Source: Aurelia coerulea (taxonomy: Eukaryota; Cnidaria; Scyphozoa; Semaeostomeae; Ulmaridae). Taken from it: 64,000 nt of DNA. Shown here in pieces: positions 62,216 through 64,000 of this stretch. The notes beneath the pieces are model-generated. The model was not told where the DNA came from and ran no database searches. It saw only the letters and a list, made by a program, of their open reading frames with translations. Position numbers and translations under genes: made by a program. The stretch is from NCBI GenBank assembly GCA_039566865.1, contig CM076956.1, positions 12,287,511-12,351,510 of the forward strand. Reading direction: 5' to 3'. Within the stretch, counting starts at the first letter, position 1. Every line of letters starts with the position of its first letter.

Positions 62216-63689
62216 CGTAGAATTAGTACAACATTTTCCCCCTTGATTTCATGTCTGGACCTGGAAACCATAGAAACAGTTTACCAAATGCTCCGTGCTC
62301 TAGGCAATGGTGGCTGGGCCTAAATTGGAGGCTCAAACCTCCGATGCTAAATCGCCTCAAAATCCAAGTTTTCACTGATCTTATCCATGAACGAAAGCCA
62401 TAAGTCACCAGGGGAATGTTTTCTCAACCCAAGAACCAACAGACCTTTCACTGTGAACCAGGAGTTCCTCATTTTGAAGGCCATTTAACTTCCACGAGCT
62501 TCAACGCAGCAATGAGAATTTCCAACTGTCGAAGGTTGTTATGACTACGCCTTAGCCTTGTTTCTGAGGTTACAGATAAATCTATGCCTGGCCGTCTCAA
62601 TTTTATATGTGAAAGTCCACAAGTCCCAATTTGAGCAAAATATCCAACTCAATTAAAACAATGTAAACATTGTAAAAATGTTGTTTTTGCTGTTGTTGTT
62701 GTTGTTGTTATTGTGATTGTTGTTGCAATAACTGGGACCATGTCGTGAGTCTACTGATATGTAGGATGTTATTCATCCAGTACCCCAGTAATAGGTGTCC
62801 ATCAAAAGTATCAACAATACTGAAAATTCGTTGAAAACAAACGCCTAAAAGTGCGCGTTTCATACAGAATGTTGTGTCAAGAGTGCCCAGCTTATTATAC
62901 ATGTGTTTCACTCCTGAGTTGATACAGCGTTGCTGTAGCTGGAGCACTCCCAGAGTACTGGGAATTTCAAATCTGCTGTGCTCAGTTTTGAAATCGAACG
63001 CAGTATTGACTCTGTGTATTTTAGCCGCATATGGCTAAAAAACAAGCGATATTAGTAGTAGGTAGTAACAGGTAACAGTGTAAATTCAGGTTTTTAAATT
63101 ATTTTATTTTATAAGATATTAGTTTTATTCACTGTTTTTTTTTTAGCATTTTGTAGATAAGTTGGTAAGATCTGGCCAATGTATGAAATATAGTGTTGCT
63201 TTTTAAGTTATTACTGCTTTGTTGACCATTTATTTAATTGTGAATATTTCTTGTTTTGCGTCGAGGCAGTACCTACACATAACACACATGTGTATGCTTA
63301 GTTTTGCCGAAGCAGAGCCAAGGAAATTATTTGATTCTGAAGATCGAATGAGAAAATTCAACGTTCATTCCTTTTCAGTTTATTCTTAATTCTATACCAC
63401 ACCTAATAGAAGAAAGCCTCATATACATAAGACCATGATAGGTTAATTTCCACCCTGGGTGAGCTCTACCCGTCTTACTGAATTTATTCTTATTCACGTG
63501 AACATGAGGTGCGGTGAATGTGACGCGCGTTAGTTGGCCGTTGGAAGATCAGCCTTCTGTCTACCTTCGGTTCTCATAATCACACTGCTGATGCTTGATA
63601 GCAACTTGAACTGTCATGCTTGTATGATATGACTCAAAATTTCGAAAGCACAAATTTTTAGAGCAAGCGGTCATCAAATTTGAAATCGG

Positions 63690-63800
63690 GAGGAAACAGG
63701 CCGCCAACCAGGGAGCACCGCCTTCAACCAACTCGAACCGACGACCTGCAAAGAGTGCGGAAGCGCTGAAAGCTAGGCCGAACTACTGATTTCATGTTTG
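63690..63800 (-). repeat. Possible tRNA-like SINE fragment
   Basis: On the minus strand GGCCTAGCTTTCAGCG (A-box-like) precedes CGGTTCGAGTTGG (B-box-like) by about 30 nt. Too diverged to be a functional tRNA. Confidence 0.35.
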
Positions 63801-64000
63801 CAGAAGTCTTCGAAGCTTTTCATTGCTGCAAGGGGATAAAATGAACATCGTTCTGCAGGTTAGTTGTTGTTCTGTATATTTATTTTTATTTATTTTCCTT
63901 TTCATATACAAACTAAAGCTCTCGGATAACCTAAGCATAAGACCAGACAAGGCCATTTGCACAATGTTCGACTTGCCAAATTGTATACAATCCGATAGTC

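Larger units (their letters stand above)
61797..64000. other. Downstream flank, no gene supported
   Basis: Begins with the 3' UTR of the zinc-finger gene; no canonical AATAAA was found near. Holds a 90-bp dispersed repeat at 62134-62215 (copy of 7838-7925), a (TTG)n run near 62689-62711 and a minus-strand tRNA-like fragment near 63690-63800. No other coding frame is convincing. Confidence 0.45.

Noticed and set aside
62223..62408. 61-aa minus-strand frame with several Trp and Arg
   Set aside because: No start context, no homology recognised, flanks are repeat debris.

Overview
The window is eukaryotic nuclear DNA from an invertebrate animal. It is AT-rich, its genes are cut into short exons by introns of 0.6 to 13 kb, and inverted-repeat transposons and non-LTR retrotransposons are very dense. 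Interstitial TTAGGG repeats, a PHF24-like gene with calcium-binding EF-hand loops, CR1/L2-like elements with an esterase ORF1, and the repeat style suggest a cnidarian (sea anemone or coral). That assignment is inference. No rRNA, CRISPR array or prokaryotic operon was seen.

Layout. Positions 1-7118 hold no gene I can support: a small hAT-like element full of telomeric repeat (1045-1271) and a 1.9-kb fold-back inverted repeat (3379-5313). Positions 7119-20467 (+) carry seven phase-consistent exons of a PHF24/GINIP-like gene (PHD finger plus EF-hands). Its 5' end was not found. Its introns hold three copies of a 601-605 bp fold-back hAT-like element, a TA-flanked mariner-like element, two retrotransposon fragments, nested inverted-repeat elements and the tail of a CR1-like element. 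Its stop codon lies inside the terminal repeat of a hairpin element. Positions 20468-23661 are intergenic, with another retrotransposon fragment and degenerate tandem repeats.

Positions 23662-61796 (+) fit one nine-exon gene. Exons 1-4 match the centriolar protein POC5 (centrin-binding-like helices and a coiled coil). Exons 5-8 are an acidic, then basic, then Gln/Asn-rich linker. Exon 9 carries four zinc fingers. All splice phases close and the total is 1860 nt (619 codons plus stop). This would be a POC5-like/zinc-finger fusion. One weak donor after exon 4 leaves open that there are two genes.

Its introns host two intronless antisense genes: an unknown 299-aa basic protein (32989-33888) and a 316-aa, eight-helix TspO/MBR-like membrane protein (49418-50368). 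They also host a nearly complete CR1/L2-like retrotransposon (about 35960-39935). Its esterase ORF1 and endonuclease/reverse-transcriptase ORF2 lie in the same frame, separated by a single TAG, and ORF2 has no ATG before the end of the endonuclease. Several TTAA-flanked, 8-bp-TSD, TA-flanked and 3-bp-TSD elements, and tRNA-derived SINEs, fill the rest. Positions 61797-64000 hold little that can be identified.
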